From assembly GCA_036260395.1 (NCBI GenBank), contig DASZZY010000081.1, positions 1-30,439 of the forward strand: 30,439 bases of DNA, in the 5' to 3' direction. This DNA is from DASZZY01 sp036260395 (lineage in GTDB: Bacteria > Actinomycetota > UBA4738 > CALAEC01). The translations under genes and the position numbers were made by a program. Position 1 is the stretch's first letter; each line of letters opens with the position of its first letter. Below, in pieces: positions 1 through 13,880 of the stretch. The notes beneath the pieces are model-generated. The model did not search any database. It was given only the letters and a program-made list of their open reading frames with translations, and was not told the origin of the DNA.

Positions 1-1
1 G

Positions 2-736
2 GCGGCCGCCGGCGACGTGACCGAGGCTCCCGCGGCCGAGCCCGCCGAGGCCCCCGAGGTGGAGCCCGCCGAGGAGCCCGCCGCCGAGGAGCCCGCCGCC
101 GAGGAGCCGCCCGTGACCGCGGCCGAGGCCGCCGAGCAGCCGGCCGAGCGGCCCGCCGCCGAGGAGCCGCCGGAGATCGCCGCCTCGACCGACCCGTTTT
201 CCGGACCCGGCGACTGGTACGTGATCCACACTTACGCGGGGTACGAGAACAAGGTGAAGACCAACCTCGACTCGCGGATCCAGACCATGCAGATGCAGGA
301 GAAGATCTTCGACGTCGTGATCCCGATGGAGGACGTCATGGAGATCAAGGGCGGCCGGAAGCAGGTCGTCCAGAAGAAGGTCTTCCCCGGGTACCTGCTG
401 GTGAAGATGGTCTACGACGACGACTCCTGGTACGTCGTCCGGAACACCCCCGGCGTCACCGGGTTCGTCTCCTCGGGCACCGGCCAGAAGCCCACGCCGC
501 TCTCCCGCCGCGAGGTGGAGAAGATCCTCGCGGTCAAGAAGGAGGAGGCCAAGCCGGCGTTCCGCCTCGAGTTCGAGGAGGGCGACGTGGTCCGGATCAT
601 CTCCGGGCCGTTCGCCGACTTCAACGGGACGATCGACGAGATCAACGTCGACCAGTCGAAGGTCAAGGTGCTCGTGAACATCTTCGACCGGGAGACCCCC
701 GTGGAGCTGTCGTTCGACCAGGTGGCGAAGGTCTAG
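2..736 (+). CDS. nusG: Transcription termination/antitermination factor NusG (5' end probably outside the window)
   Basis: NusG binds the RNA polymerase clamp, controls pausing and Rho-dependent termination, and can link polymerase to the ribosome. Counting from a GTG at base 17, the NGN domain begins near residue 66 (DWYVIHTYAGYENKVK) and includes the FPGYLLVKM strand. A C-terminal KOW domain lies at about residues 186-239 (EEGDVVRIISGPFADFNGTI). Before the NGN domain are about 65 residues made almost only of Ala, Glu and Pro. Acidic N-terminal extensions of this kind are known in actinobacterial NusG. The reading frame is open to the window edge and the GTG at 17 has no purine-rich ribosome site before it, so the true start is probably upstream. 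rplK follows 2 bases after the stop, as in the usual secE-nusG-rplK-rplA order. Confidence 0.95.
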   Translation, partial: AAAGDVTEAPAAEPAEAPEVEPAEEPAAEEPAAEEPPVTAAEAAEQPAERPAAEEPPEIAASTDPFSGPGDWYVIHTYAGYENKVKTNLDSRIQTMQMQEKIFDVVIPMEDVMEIKGGRKQVVQKKVFPGYLLVKMVYDDDSWYVVRNTPGVTGFVSSGTGQKPTPLSRREVEKILAVKKEEAKPAFRLEFEEGDVVRIISGPFADFNGTIDEINVDQSKVKVLVNIFDRETPVELSFDQVAKV

Positions 737-738
737 CC

Positions 739-1176
739 ATGGCCGCCAGTCGCAGGAAGCGGGTGCTCGCGGTCGTGAAGCTCCAGATCCGGGCGGGCCA
801 GGCCACGCCGGCGCCGCCGGTCGGCACGGCGCTCGGCCAGCACGGCGTGAACATCATGGAGTTCTGCCGGGCCTACAACGAGGCCACCCAGCACCAGATG
901 GGCCAGGTCATCCCGGTCGAGCTCACGATCTACGAGGACCGGACGTTCACGTTCATCACCAAGCAGCCCCCGGCCGCCGAGCTGATCAAGCAGGCCGCTG
1001 GGGTCGAGAAGGGCAGTCCCGAGCCCAACCGGAACAAGGTGGCCTCGGTGACCGAGGACCAGATCCGGCAGATCGCCGAGACCAAGATGAAGGACCTGAA
1101 CGCCCGGGATGTCGAGAGCGCGATGAAGATCGTGGCCGGGACCGCCCGGAGCATGGGGATCGAGGTCAAGGCATGA
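739..1176 (+). CDS. rplK: 50S ribosomal protein L11
   Basis: L11 sits at the base of the GTPase-associated centre and binds 23S rRNA there. With L10 and L12 it forms the platform for EF-G and EF-Tu, and it is needed for RelA-type stringent sensing. The 145-residue product is of normal length. It carries the N-terminal signature LQIRAGQATPAPPVG followed by GQHGVNIMEF, and the C-terminal rRNA-binding half with AETKMKDLNA. The ATG has GAAGG seven bases upstream, inside the end of nusG. Its stop overlaps the rplA start in an ATGA tetranucleotide, so the two are translationally coupled. Plainly orthologous; nothing unusual. Confidence 0.98.
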   Translation: MAASRRKRVLAVVKLQIRAGQATPAPPVGTALGQHGVNIMEFCRAYNEATQHQMGQVIPVELTIYEDRTFTFITKQPPAAELIKQAAGVEKGSPEPNRNKVASVTEDQIRQIAETKMKDLNARDVESAMKIVAGTARSMGIEVKA

Positions 1177-1883
1177 GGCGCGCCAAGCGGTACGTCGACT
1201 CCTCGCGCATGTTCGACCGGGCCCAGCTCTACTCCCCGTCGGACGCGCTGCGGATCCTCAAGGGCATGCCGGCCCCGAGCTTCGACGAGACCATCGACGT
1301 GGCGATCCGCCTGGGGGTCGATCCGCGGAAGGCCGACCAGATGGTCCGGGGCACCGTGACGCTGCCGCACGGCTCCGGCAAGACGCTGCGGGTGGCGGCG
1401 TTCGCCGCCGGCGACAAGGCTCGTGAGGCCACCGAGGCCGGCGCGGACCTGGTCGGCGGGGAGGACCTCGTCCAGGAGATCCAGAAGGGCACCATCGACT
1501 TCGACGCCGCCGTGGCGACGCCGGACATGATGCCGGTCGTGGGCCGGGCCGGCCGGATCCTCGGGCCCCGCGGGCTGATGCCGAACCCCAAGGCCGGGAC
1601 GGTCACCGAGGACATCGGGAAGGCCGTGCGGGAGATCAAGGGCGGGAAGCTCGAGTACCGGGTCGACCGGCAGGGCAACCTCCACCTGATCATCGGGAAG
1701 CGCTCGTTCGAGGAGGACGCCCTGCTGGAGAACTACCTGGCGGTCGTGGACGAGATCCTCCGGGCCAAGCCGGCCGCGGCCAAGGGCCGCTACATCCGCT
1801 CGGTGACGCTCTCGAGCACGATGGGGCCCGGGGTCCGGGTGGATCCGGCCCGGATCAAGGACGTCGAGGCGGTCCCGGCCTGA
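1173..1883 (+). CDS. rplA: 50S ribosomal protein L1
   Basis: L1 forms the mobile stalk next to the E site and helps release deacylated tRNA. In many bacteria it also represses its own L11-L1 mRNA. The 236-residue length is normal. Diagnostic segments are the DVAIRLGVDPRKADQ strand, the inserted domain with GRAGRILGPRGLMPNPKAGT, and the C-terminal SVTLSSTMGPGVRVD. The ATG overlaps the rplK stop by four bases and is preceded by GAGG at a good distance. A separate promoter and leader for rplJ start just after the stop, so this gene probably closes the rplK-rplA unit, although readthrough is possible. Confidence 0.98.
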   Translation: MRRAKRYVDSSRMFDRAQLYSPSDALRILKGMPAPSFDETIDVAIRLGVDPRKADQMVRGTVTLPHGSGKTLRVAAFAAGDKAREATEAGADLVGGEDLVQEIQKGTIDFDAAVATPDMMPVVGRAGRILGPRGLMPNPKAGTVTEDIGKAVREIKGGKLEYRVDRQGNLHLIIGKRSFEEDALLENYLAVVDEILRAKPAAAKGRYIRSVTLSSTMGPGVRVDPARIKDVEAVPA

Positions 1884-1902
1884 GCCCCGGCCCGCGCGTC
1901 CG

Positions 1903-1932
1903 TTGCCACCCCGGTCCCAGAACGCGTATCCT
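1903..1932 (+). promoter_or_regulatory. Sigma70-type promoter for rplJ-rplL
   Basis: TTGCCA (1903-1908) and TATCCT (1927-1932) are separated by 18 bases. They lie just after rplA and just before an L10-type leader. Predicted transcription would begin near 1939, a few bases before the conserved leader core. The match to the housekeeping consensus and the position are good; activity is inferred. Confidence 0.7.
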
Positions 1933-1939
1933 GTGATCG

Positions 1940-2036
1940 CCGCAGACAGCAGGGGCGCCAGCGCGTAATCCCCTCCGGGGGTACCTGCCGAGGCAGCGAG
2001 ACGCTCTCGCGCGCTGCGCTGCGGGGGCGTTTCTTC
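1940..2036 (+). promoter_or_regulatory. Ribosomal protein L10 leader with attenuator
   Basis: The stretch carries the core of the L10 leader family (Rfam calls it L10_leader). AGACAGCAGG at 1944-1953 pairs through GCAGG with CCTGC at 1984-1988, there is a TAAT between the arms, and GCCGAGG follows. A CCCC/GGGG hairpin (1970-1973 with 1977-1980) lies inside. Next come two mutually exclusive structures: GCGAGA/TCTCGC (1996-2001 with 2005-2010, loop CGC), and an 11-pair stem of 2001-2011 with 2020-2030 followed by TTTCTT, which looks like an intrinsic terminator. In other bacteria the L10-L12 complex binds such leaders to limit its own synthesis. Here that role is inferred from the fold and from the place before rplJ. 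Confidence 0.85.
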
Positions 2037-2050
2037 GTGTGGAGGACGAG

Positions 2051-2797
2051 GTGCCGAGAGCCGAGAAGGAACAGAAAGTCCGGGAGATCGCCGAGCGGCT
2101 CCGGGATGCCAACGCGGCGGTGATCACCGACTATCGCGGGCTGACCGTGAAGGACGCGGCCGAGCTCCGGGCCTCCCTCGACGAGGTCGAGACCCGGCTG
2201 TCGGTGGTCAAGAACACGTTGACGAAGCTGGCCGTGAAGGAGGCGGGGCTCGAGGATGGCCTGAGCGACCTCATCGACGGGCCGACGGCAATCGCGTTCG
2301 TCCGCGGCGACCCCGTGGCCGGGGTGAAGCGCCTCGTGGAGGCCACGCGCCGGCTCCGGATGCTGGAGGTACGCGGCGGGTTCGCCGAGGGGCGGGTCCT
2401 GTCCGCGGATGAGGTCCGCGACCTGGCGGCGCTGGAGTCCCGGGAGGTCATGCTGGCCAAGGTGGCCGGGCTGGCCAAGATGCAGCTGTCGCGGACGGCC
2501 TGGCTGCTCCAGGCGCTCCAGGCCAGGTTCGTGGGCGTGATGGAGGCGCTCCGCGAGAAGTTGCCCGAGATGCCGGAGGCGCCCGGTGGGGCCGAGCCGG
2601 CCGAGACGGAGACCGAGCCGGCCGAGACGGAGACCGAGCCCGAGGCGCCGGGCGAGGCCGAGCCGCCCGCCGAACCTGAGGAGACCGAGCCGCCGGCCGA
2701 GCCGGGGGAGACCGAGCCGTCGCGGGAGCCGGTGCCCGCCGCGGAGGAGACCGAGCCCGCGCCGGCGACCGGGGCGAACGAAGGAGGAGGAAGCTAG
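2051..2797 (+). CDS. rplJ: 50S ribosomal protein L10 with long acidic C-terminal tail
   Basis: L10 anchors the L7/L12 dimers to 23S rRNA at the stalk base and is the usual ligand of its own leader. The N-terminal domain is typical (AAVITDYRGLTV, then VVKNTLTKLA and GPTAIAFV). The helix that carries L12 dimers follows (SREVMLAKVAGL to VMEALREKLPE). The protein does not stop near residue 170 as is usual. It continues for about 75 residues of Glu, Pro, Ala and Thr, about one third Glu, with almost no basic residues. Part of the tail is two exact copies of EPAETET. I chose GTG 2051 because GGAGG lies five bases before it; GTG 2039 would add four residues. The stop abuts the rplL start. Confidence 0.95.
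   Translation: MPRAEKEQKVREIAERLRDANAAVITDYRGLTVKDAAELRASLDEVETRLSVVKNTLTKLAVKEAGLEDGLSDLIDGPTAIAFVRGDPVAGVKRLVEATRRLRMLEVRGGFAEGRVLSADEVRDLAALESREVMLAKVAGLAKMQLSRTAWLLQALQARFVGVMEALREKLPEMPEAPGGAEPAETETEPAETETEPEAPGEAEPPAEPEETEPPAEPGETEPSREPVPAAEETEPAPATGANEGGGS
2594..2635 (+). repeat. Exact 21-bp tandem duplication inside rplJ
   Basis: Two identical 21-base units (2594-2614 and 2615-2635) each encode EPAETET in frame with rplJ. They lie at the start of the acidic tail. The copies match at every base including third positions, which suggests a recent slippage or duplication event. Confidence 0.9.
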
Positions 2798-3193
2798 ATG
2801 GCCAAGCTCTCGAGCGACGAGCTCCTGGACGCGTTCAAGGACATGACGCTCCTGGAGCTCTCGGAGTTCATCAAGAGGTTCGAGTCGACCTTCGAGGTCG
2901 AGGCCGCCGCCATGGCCGCCCCCGTGGCCGCCGCGGCGGGCGGGGCGGGTGCCCCGGCCGCGGCCGAGGAGGCCGAGGAGCAGACCGAGTTCGACGTGGT
3001 CCTGACCTCGGCCGGCGACAAGAAGATCCAGGTCATCAAGGAGGTCCGGGCCCTGACGAACCTCGGCCTCAAGGAGGCCAAGGACCTGGTGGACAACGCC
3101 CCCAAGCCGGTCCTGGAGAAGGTGGCCAAGGAGCAGGCGGACCAGGCCAAGGAGAAGATCGAGGCCGCGGGAGGCTCGGTCGAGGTCAAGTAA
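2798..3193 (+). CDS. rplL: 50S ribosomal protein L7/L12
   Basis: L7/L12 forms the flexible stalk dimers that recruit translational GTPases and stimulate their hydrolysis. The 131 residues divide into an N-terminal dimerisation helix pair (1 to about 33, LLDAFKDMTLLELSEFIKRF), an Ala/Gly-rich hinge (about 36-60), and the conserved globular C-terminal domain (EFDVVLTSAGDKKIQVIKEV, then LGLKEAKDLVD). A very strong ribosome site of repeated GGAGG lies within the last codons of rplJ. This suits the several-fold excess of L12 over L10 needed in each ribosome. It directly follows rplJ and ends a short unit before a separate rpoB promoter. Confidence 0.98.
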   Translation: MAKLSSDELLDAFKDMTLLELSEFIKRFESTFEVEAAAMAAPVAAAAGGAGAPAAAEEAEEQTEFDVVLTSAGDKKIQVIKEVRALTNLGLKEAKDLVDNAPKPVLEKVAKEQADQAKEKIEAAGGSVEVK

Positions 3194-3221
3194 GCCCGGA
3201 ATAGCGAGGGCCGCCCCACGG

Positions 3222-3250
3222 TTGAAAAAGCTGGGTGGAGGTCCTATACT
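3222..3250 (+). promoter_or_regulatory. Strong sigma70-type promoter for rpoBC
   Basis: TTGAAA (3222-3227) and TATACT (3245-3250) have the ideal 17-base spacing. No terminator is visible between rplL and this site, so rpoBC may also receive readthrough from rplJL. The predicted start near 3257 leaves a leader of about 64 bases. Confidence 0.85.
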
Positions 3251-3260
3251 GACCGTTTGC

Positions 3261-3293
3261 CGTGCCGTCGTCCGCGTGCCGTAGTTCCACGCG
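3261..3293 (+). promoter_or_regulatory. rpoB leader: inverted and direct repeats
   Basis: Between the promoter and rpoB, CGCGTG (3273-3278) and CACGCG (3288-3293) form a six-pair hairpin with a nine-base loop. CGTGCCGT occurs twice, at 3261-3268 and 3275-3282, the second copy overlapping the 5' arm. This could be an operator or a folded leader. No family was recognised and the function is unknown. Confidence 0.4.
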
Positions 3294-3320
3294 TGTCATT
3301 CCCTAGAGGGGGGTTCTTTC

Positions 3321-6767
<3,447 letters not shown>

Positions 6768-6790
6768 GCGCTGAGAGGGGAGAGAGCTAG

Positions 6791-10699
<3,909 letters not shown>

Positions 10700-10729
10700 C
10701 CGAGGCTCGGCTGGAGCAACGCTCCACGC

Positions 10730-10764
10730 GCGGGGCGGTCCTTCGGGGCCGCCCCGCTCGCTTT
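10730..10764 (+). terminator. Intrinsic terminator after rpoC
   Basis: GCGGGGCGG (10730-10738) pairs with CCGCCCCGC (10749-10757). The stem extends inward by three pairs (one G-U) to a TTCG tetraloop closed by C-G, giving about twelve pairs. A short T-containing tail (TCGCTTT) follows. It is the third of three hairpins packed after the rpoC stop; the other two are at 10698-10712 and 10712-10726. Confidence 0.8.
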
Positions 10765-10780
10765 CCGGGTCGGGGACGTG

Positions 10781-11920
10781 CTAGCCCGCGGCCGGGGGCG
10801 GGCGAACGGGATGCGTCCGGAGCGGCCGGCCTCGAGCGTCGTGGAACCGCAGGTCACGGGCCGGGTGGCCGGTCATCTTCCATCCGCCCTCGTGGATCAG
10901 GCGGTGATGGGCCCAGCACAGCAGCACCAGGTTGTCGAGGTCGGTCCCCCCGCCGTCGGCCCAGTGGACCAGGTGGTGGGCGTTCAACCACCGATTCCTC
11001 CCGCACCCGGGGAACCGGCACGCGCCTCCGTCGCGGTGCCGAAGGGCCCGGAGGACGTGGGCCGGCACCGCCCGGCCACGGCGCCCGATCCCCACCGGGC
11101 GCCCGGCCTCCTCCAGGACCCATTCGATGTTCGCGTCGCACGCCATCCTGCGGATCGCCTCGCCGCACAGGCGGTGGCCCGCCTCGGCCTCCGCGAGCCA
11201 GGGGCCGAGCGCCGCTCCCGACCCGCCACCAGGTCGGCGTCGGCGTGAACGACCAGCGTGGCCGCCGGGGCTCGGTCTTCTTCGCCACCCGAGCGGGTTA
11301 CCAGCTCCACCAGCGCGTCGGCCATCCGGGCGTCCTCCGGGAACTGCGCCTCGGCATCGCGTGGCACCTCCTGGGCCCGGCGCTCGAGCCTCAAGGGCTG
11401 CCCCGTGGTCCCGGCCCAGGTTCCGTCGAGGTACAGGACCGGACGCTCCGGGTCCCACCACAGGTTCAACGACCGGAACCGGTGGACGTCATTGGCCTCG
11501 CGCACAGTGGCCCGCTCGTGCCGGCGCGCCTCCCGCCACAGGGCGGCCGCCGGCAGGGAGGGTGCCCGGCGGGCGCACGCCTCGTCCGTCTCCGGGGTGG
11601 CGAACCGGGTGAGCGGCTGGAGCTGGTCCCAGCACAGCCGCCCCTCCTCGTGGGCCCGCGCGATCCGGGGCAGGCGCCGCAGTCGCCTGGCCACGCGCAC
11701 CCATTCCCGGGCCGTCCCCCGGGTGACCCCGTACCGGGCCGTCAGCCAGGAGGTCATCGACCCGGCCCCGTCCCGGAGGCCAGCAGCGTCGCTGGTCGTA
11801 GGCGCCGATGGCCCGCAGCAGCTCCGCGGTGGCCGCCCCCACCGCGGCGGTTGCCCGGTCCATGGCGTGGACGAGCTCGCCGTCGGCCGGGGGAGCGCTC
11901 GCGCGGGCCGCAACTTCCAT
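10781..11920 (-). pseudogene. DUF222/HNH endonuclease family gene, broken by two frameshifts
   Basis: The C-terminal third, read from about 11230 down to the stop at 10781, contains an HNH nuclease motif: CRFPGCGRNRWLNAHHLVHW, then GGTDLDNLVLLC and AHHRLIHEGGW. The central part (about 11790 to 11230) is in another frame and matches the DUF222 domain (ARYGVTRGTAREWVRVARRL, GRLCWDQLQPLTRFATPET). The N-terminus (MEVAARASAPPADGELV to RAIGAYDQR) is in the first frame again. Joining them needs one base removed near 11783-11797 and one added near 11225-11235; the whole would be about 380 residues. DUF222/HNH genes are numerous in actinobacteria, many of uncertain role. Either a decayed copy or two sequencing errors. 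The start has AGGA eight bases upstream. It lies between rpoC and an inositol monophosphatase gene, away from its usual contexts. Confidence 0.8.
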
Positions 11921-12000
11921 GCTTGTGATCCTAGGAGGGGGTACTGACAATGGTTTCTGCGCGACGGCCGGCAGTCCGCGCACGGCGATTGCGGCCGACG

Positions 12001-12759
12001 TCAGCCGCGGGCCAGCGCCAGCAGCTCCGCGTGGACCTCCGGAGGCCCGGCCAGGATGTCGCCTGCCAGGTACCCCTCCCCGCCCGACCAGTCGGTCACC
12101 ACGCCGCCGGCTTCCTCGATCAGCAGGGCCCCGGCGGCCACGTCCCACGCCGATAGCCCGAGCTCGAAGAACCCGTCGAACACGCCCTCCGCCACCCACG
12201 CCAGGTCGAGGGCCACGGCGCCCGGGCGGCGGAGGTCCTCGAACCGACGGAGCGCGGGCACCATGACCGCCAGGTACTCTTCCAGGCGGTGCTTGCTGCG
12301 GAACGGGAAGCCGGTGCCCACGACGGCGTTCCGCGGCTCGGCGCCGGAGACCCGGAGCGGCTTCCCCCCCTTCTCCGCCCCCGCGCCGCGCGCCGCGGTC
12401 CACGTCTGGGCCAGGAACGGGGCGTGGACGGCGCCGGCCACCGGGCGACCGCCCTCCACCAGGGCCACCGAGACGCCCACCGCCGGGAAGCGGTGGATGA
12501 AGTTGACGGTCCCGTCGATCGGGTCGACCACCCAGTACCGGTCGGCGGCCCGGCCGCCCTCCTCCTCGCCGACCACCGGGACGTCGGGAGCCTCGCGCTC
12601 GAGGAGCCCGCGGATGGCGCGCTCCGCGGCCCGGTCGACGGACGTGACGTAGTCCGCCCGGCCCTTCAGCTCCACGCCGGTGACCTCGGTGTCCCGGACG
12701 ATCCGGCCGCCGGCCGCCGCGGCGCGCGCGGCCAGGTGGCGGTACGCTTCCCAGGTCAC
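12001..12759 (-). CDS. Inositol monophosphatase family protein
   Basis: Members of this family remove a phosphate from inositol-1-phosphate or related small molecules (such as histidinol phosphate, fructose-1,6-bisphosphate or PAP) using magnesium ions. The 252-residue product has all the metal and substrate motifs: KGRADYVTSVD (32-42), GEEEGG (64-69), the DPIDGT box (79-84) and the C-terminal WDVAAG (205-210) followed by EEAGG. The active site therefore looks intact, but the true substrate cannot be read from sequence. The GTG start is the only good one near the family N-terminus and its ribosome site is weak. It is transcribed toward the broken HNH gene and divergently from rpsL, whose promoter begins about 43 bases away. 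Confidence 0.9.
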   Translation of the reverse strand: MTWEAYRHLAARAAAAGGRIVRDTEVTGVELKGRADYVTSVDRAAERAIRGLLEREAPDVPVVGEEEGGRAADRYWVVDPIDGTVNFIHRFPAVGVSVALVEGGRPVAGAVHAPFLAQTWTAARGAGAEKGGKPLRVSGAEPRNAVVGTGFPFRSKHRLEEYLAVMVPALRRFEDLRRPGAVALDLAWVAEGVFDGFFELGLSAWDVAAGALLIEEAGGVVTDWSGGEGYLAGDILAGPPEVHAELLALARG

Positions 12760-12801
12760 GCCGGCGAACGTACCAGACCGCCTCGAGGCCAGGCGGCCCG
12801 A

Positions 12802-12830
12802 TTGACACCCTCCAAGGTCGGCTATACTGT
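12802..12830 (+). promoter_or_regulatory. Promoter for the rpsL (str-S10-spc) gene run
   Basis: A perfect TTGACA (12802-12807) is followed either by TATACT (12823-12828) after 15 bases or by the overlapping TACTGT (12825-12830) after 17. The palindrome GAACGTTC (12831-12838) sits at the expected start of transcription. Just after it GTGGCC/GGCCAC (12839-12844 with 12855-12860) can form a hairpin. The leader to rpsL is about 120 bases long. Confidence 0.8.
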
Positions 12831-12957
12831 GAACGTTCGTGGCCTGGCCGTTCGGGCCACCCGTTCGCTATGCAATCCGGGAGGGTGACCGGCAGGCATC
12901 GTGCCGCCAGTCGACCCGACGGGACACGGACAGGGAAGGTTTGACGACGAGAGACGT

Positions 12958-13329
12958 ATGCCGACTACCGCACAGCTGGTCCGGAGGGGACGCAAGGCGC
13001 CCCGCGGCAAGACGAAGAGCCCCGCGCTCCGGGGCTCTCCGCAGCGCCGGGGGGTATGCACGCGCGTCTACACCACGACCCCGAAGAAGCCGAACTCGGC
13101 CCTTCGGAAGGTCGCCCGCGTCCGGCTGACGAGCGGGATCGAGGTCACCGCCTACATCCCCGGGATCGGCCACAACCTCCAGGAGCACTCGATCGTGCTC
13201 GTGCGGGGAGGCCGGGTGAAGGACCTCCCGGGGGTCCGCTACAAGGTCATCCGGGCCGCGCTGGACACGGCCGGGGTGTCGGACCGGAAGAAGGCCCGTT
13301 CGAAGTACGGCGCCAAGAAGTCGGCATAG
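12958..13329 (+). CDS. rpsL: 30S ribosomal protein S12
   Basis: S12 lies at the decoding centre and controls accuracy; it is the target of streptomycin-resistance mutations. The 123-residue product begins MPTTAQLVRRGRK and has the two decoding loops, TTTPKKPNSALRK with Lys43 and VKDLPGVRYKV with Lys88 and Asp89. These residues are unchanged from the streptomycin-sensitive form, and Asp89 is the site methylthiolated in some bacteria. I chose ATG 12958 because it gives the family N-terminus; a GTG 57 bases upstream would add residues unlike any S12. The ribosome site is weak (GAGAG). First gene of the long run led by the promoter at 12802. Confidence 0.97.
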   Translation: MPTTAQLVRRGRKAPRGKTKSPALRGSPQRRGVCTRVYTTTPKKPNSALRKVARVRLTSGIEVTAYIPGIGHNLQEHSIVLVRGGRVKDLPGVRYKVIRAALDTAGVSDRKKARSKYGAKKSA

Positions 13330-13339
13330 GAGGGGAACG

Positions 13340-13810
13340 ATGCCGAGGAGAGGCGCAGCGTCGAGGCGGGAGATCACCCCGGACCCGATCTACCAGAACA
13401 CCCTGGTCACGCAGCTCATCAACAAGCTGATGCTCCACGGGAAGAAGACCCTGGCGGAGCGGGTGGTCTACAAGGCGCTCGACCAGATCAGCGAGCGGAC
13501 CGCGAACGACCCGGTGATCACGCTGAAGCGGGCGGTGGAGAACGCCCGCCCGCTGCTGGAGGTCCGGTCCCGGCGGGTGGGGGGCGCGACCTACCAGGTC
13601 CCGGTGGAGGTTCGCCCGGGCCGGGGGACGACGCTGGCCCTGCGGTGGCTGGTGAACAACGCCCGGGCCCGCCGCGAGCACACGATCGCCGACCGGCTGG
13701 TGGGCGAGATCATGGACGCCTCCCAGGGGCAGGGTGGCTCGGTGAAGCGGCGCGAGGACCTCCACAAGATGGCCGAGGCGAACAAGGCGTTCGCCCACTA
13801 CCGCTGGTAA
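13340..13810 (+). CDS. rpsG: 30S ribosomal protein S7
   Basis: S7 nucleates assembly of the 30S head and touches E-site tRNA and mRNA. In enterobacteria it represses the str operon. The 156 residues match the family throughout: MPRRGAASRREITPDPIYQN, LINKLMLHGKK, the VENARPLLEVRSRRVGGATY beta-hairpin region and a normal C-terminus (DLHKMAEANKAFAHYRW). A strong AGGAGGGG site precedes the ATG, ten bases after rpsL. The next gene, fusA, follows after the widest gap (about 70 bases) of the whole 28-gene run. Confidence 0.98.
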   Translation: MPRRGAASRREITPDPIYQNTLVTQLINKLMLHGKKTLAERVVYKALDQISERTANDPVITLKRAVENARPLLEVRSRRVGGATYQVPVEVRPGRGTTLALRWLVNNARARREHTIADRLVGEIMDASQGQGGSVKRREDLHKMAEANKAFAHYRW

Positions 13811-13880
13811 GGCCGGTGGTCGAGACGGAGACGATGGCCGGGGCGTGGCGCTGATGGCCACCCCCGCGAGGAAGATGCAG

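Noticed and set aside
11220..11800. Programmed frameshifting in the HNH gene
   Set aside because: The two shifts are in opposite directions and neither site shows an evident slippery heptamer or downstream structure. Mutation or sequencing error is simpler.
11928..11951. A minus-strand promoter TTGTCA...TAGGAT before the HNH gene
   Set aside because: The spacing is only 11 bases. TAGGAT seven bases before the ATG could be a leaderless-type -10, but it also contains the AGGA ribosome site, so the case is undecided.
11921..12000. A terminator hairpin after the inositol monophosphatase gene (CGGCCG repeats)
   Set aside because: A six-pair stem with a long loop and no T-run; too weak to list.
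12760..12830. A divergent promoter for the inositol monophosphatase gene using the reverse of the rpsL -10
   Set aside because: The minus reading gives only TATAGC with no -35 at a useful distance. No minus promoter can be supported.
13811..13880. A small gene (ATG 13833) between rpsG and fusA
   Set aside because: The frame is only six codons before a stop; at most it is a chance start within the fusA leader.
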